Below are positions 62,760-64,000 of a DNA stretch of 64,000 nucleotides, one piece after another; position 1 is the stretch's first letter, and each line of letters begins with the position of its first letter. The notes beneath the pieces are model-generated. The model did not search any database and had not been told where the DNA came from. It saw nothing but the letters and a program-made list of their open reading frames with translations. A program made the translations under genes and the position numbers. The stretch is from Cryobacterium zongtaii (lineage in GTDB: Bacteria; Actinomycetota; Actinomycetes; Actinomycetales; Microbacteriaceae): the NCBI RefSeq assembly GCF_002909375.1, contig NZ_PPXD01000017.1:1-64000 (forward strand), in the 5' to 3' direction.

Positions 62760-64000
62760 TCATCCGCGCGTACCCGCCGCCGGCTCATCGGCGAGAGATT
62801 CGAGCAGCTGCGGAACGATGCGGTACACGTCACCACAGCCGAGTGTCACGACGAAGTCGCCGTCTCTGGCGATGGTGCCGAGGTAGTCGGCGGCATCCTG
62901 CCATTCGGGGATATAGGCGACGTGAGCCGGGTCCTGGAAGCGTTCGGAGACCAGCGCACCGGTCACGCCGGGTTCGGGGTCTTCCCGGGCGCCGTAGACC
63001 GCCAGCACGATGGTCTCGTCGGCGTATTTCTCCAGTGTGTCGGCGAATTCCTGGGCGAACAGCCGGGTGCGGCTGTACAGGTGCGGCTGGTGCACGGCGA
63101 TGATCCGGCCGGCGCCGACCACCGTGCGTGCGGCGGACAGCGCCGCGGCGACCTCGGTGGGGTGGTGGGCATAGTCGTCGTAGACGCTCACACCGCGCAC
63201 GGTGCCGTGCAGCTCGAACCGGCGCTCGGTGCCGCCGAACGCCGAGATCGCCGCCAGGGAAGCGGCCGGCTCGAAGCCGAGCCCCACGAGTACGGCGAAG
63301 GCGCCCGCCGCGTTGATGGCGTTGTGCCGGCCGGGGATGCGCAGGGTGGCGGAGTAGTCGACGCCGTCCCAGGTCACGGTGAAACTCACCGGTCCGCTGG
63401 TGCCGATGGAGTGCACCCGCGCCGTGGCGCCCTCGGCCTCGCCGAAGGTGATGATGCGCTTGTCGGTGAGCCGGGCGGTGACGTGCACGGCGCCGGGGTC
63501 GTCCGATGAGACCACGACGAATTCGTCGGCGTTCTGGGCGAATTCGACGAAGGCCGCTTCGAAGGCCTCGAGCGAGCCGTAGTGGTCGAGGTGGTCGGGG
63601 TCGACGTTGGTGATCAGCGCGACGCCGGTGTTGTAGAGCAGGAACGAGCCGTCGGACTCGTCGGCCTCCACGACGAAGAGGTCGTCGGCGCCGCTGCCGG
63701 CGCTGACGCCGAGGGATTCGATCACCCCGCCGTTGACGAAACTGGGGTCCTGGCCGAGGCCGAGCAGGCCGGTGACGATCATGCCCGTCGAGGTGGTCTT
63801 GCCGTGCGCGCCGGCGACCGAGACAAGCCGGTGCGAGCGGATCAGCCAGGCCAGCGCCTGGGACCTGTGCAGCACCGGGAGACCGCGTTCGGTGGCGAGG
63901 ACGTACTCGGGGTTGTCCTGCCAGAGTGCGCCGGTGACGACGAGGCTGTCCGCGTCGCCGACGTTGGCGGCGTCGTGACCGATGGTGATGGTCGCGCCCA
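62760..64000 (-). CDS. murC: UDP-N-acetylmuramate-L-alanine ligase, N-terminus cut by window edge
   Basis: Peptidoglycan precursor ligase adding L-Ala to UDP-MurNAc. The frame is open to the right edge (about 413 codons); the N-terminal nucleotide-fold start is outside. Visible: ATP loop [49 protein letters not shown] and [13 protein letters not shown]. The reading continues through 63876-64000 with [19 protein letters not shown], which is normal MurC sequence. Followed by ftsQ, standard dcw order. Confidence 0.96.
   Translation of the reverse strand, partial: GATITIGHDAANVGDADSLVVTGALWQDNPEYVLATERGLPVLHRSQALAWLIRSHRLVSVAGAHGKTTSTGMIVTGLLGLGQDPSFVNGGVIESLGVSAGSGADDLFVVEADESDGSFLLYNTGVALITNVDPDHLDHYGSLEAFEAAFVEFAQNADEFVVVSSDDPGAVHVTARLTDKRIITFGEAEGATARVHSIGTSGPVSFTVTWDGVDYSATLRIPGRHNAINAAGAFAVLVGLGFEPAASLAAISAFGGTERRFELHGTVRGVSVYDDYAHHPTEVAAALSAARTVVGAGRIIAVHQPHLYSRTRLFAQEFADTLEKYADETIVLAVYGAREDPEPGVTGALVSERFQDPAHVAYIPEWQDAADYLGTIARDGDFVVTLGCGDVYRIVPQLLESLADEPAAGTRG

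Noticed and set aside
1-64000. CRISPR array, tRNA genes, insertion sequences, prophage or toxin-antitoxin modules
   Set aside because: I looked through the intergenic gaps and found no regularly spaced repeats, cloverleaf candidates, transposases or integrases. Gaps are mostly under 200 bp. A tRNAscan or CRISPR search would settle it.

Overview
The window is high-GC DNA from an actinomycete, most likely a member of the Microbacteriaceae close to Cryobacterium. That assignment rests on gene content and order: hrcA beside a DnaJ2-type dnaJ, the phoH-ybeY-CNNM-era string, a dcw division cluster running murC-ftsQ-ftsZ-yggS-sepF-yggT-divIVA-lspA-rluD, DUF222 proteins, GTG/TTG starts and apparently leaderless genes. 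No species marker such as 16S rRNA is present, so the genus is inferred. I see no tRNA, rRNA, CRISPR array, insertion sequence or prophage; this is essentially core chromosome with a few accessory islands.

Layout. 1-1.1 kb: edge-truncated DUF222 gene. 1.3-8.4 kb (minus): stress, ribosome-maturation and RNA genes hrcA-dnaJ-rsmE-HIT-phoH-ybeY-CNNM-era, with a CIRCE-like operator in front of hrcA. 8.6-9.5 kb: two tandem DUF4870 membrane proteins. 9.5-13.3 kb (minus): lepA-DUF1990-hemW. 13.4-16.1 kb (plus): a NarL-type histidine kinase, its regulator and an alpha/beta hydrolase, translationally coupled. 16.2-21.6 kb: rpsT, an unknown membrane protein, then holA, comEC and comEA on the minus strand. 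21.8-26.0 kb (minus): leuS and pabB. 26.1-27.2 kb: a small membrane protein and a DedA protein. 27.2-33.0 kb (minus): cydABDC (cytochrome bd and its ABC exporter), divergent from a BlaI-type repressor plus M56 membrane protease; two 17-bp palindromes lie in the shared promoter region. 34.5-41.1 kb: a surface-polysaccharide or wall island with a DUF2142 membrane protein, DUF2304, a double-domain GT2 glycosyltransferase and a large secreted repeat protein with a long, possibly structured 5' leader. 41.2-45.2 kb (minus): osmoprotectant ABC importer with a TetR regulator. 45.3-51.5 kb: App1-type protein, pyrD, nrdR, hisD, flavin reductase, acyltransferase, small membrane protein. 51.6-52.8 kb: decayed DUF222/HNH pseudogene. 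52.8-64 kb (minus): dnaE, then rluD, lspA, divIVA, yggT, sepF, yggS, ftsZ, ftsQ and a murC that runs off the right edge.

Most interesting for follow-up: (i) the BlaI/M56 pair facing cydABDC across tandem palindromes, which suggests proteolysis-controlled repression of the alternative oxidase; (ii) the glycosyltransferase/DUF2304/DUF2142/secreted-repeat-protein island and the leader RNA candidate in it; (iii) a recurring TAGGCT-like -10 hexamer placed six bases from the start codon of several genes, pointing to leaderless mRNAs; (iv) the HNH-deleted, frameshifted DUF222 relic. None is proven to be a new system; most of the window is conserved housekeeping sequence.
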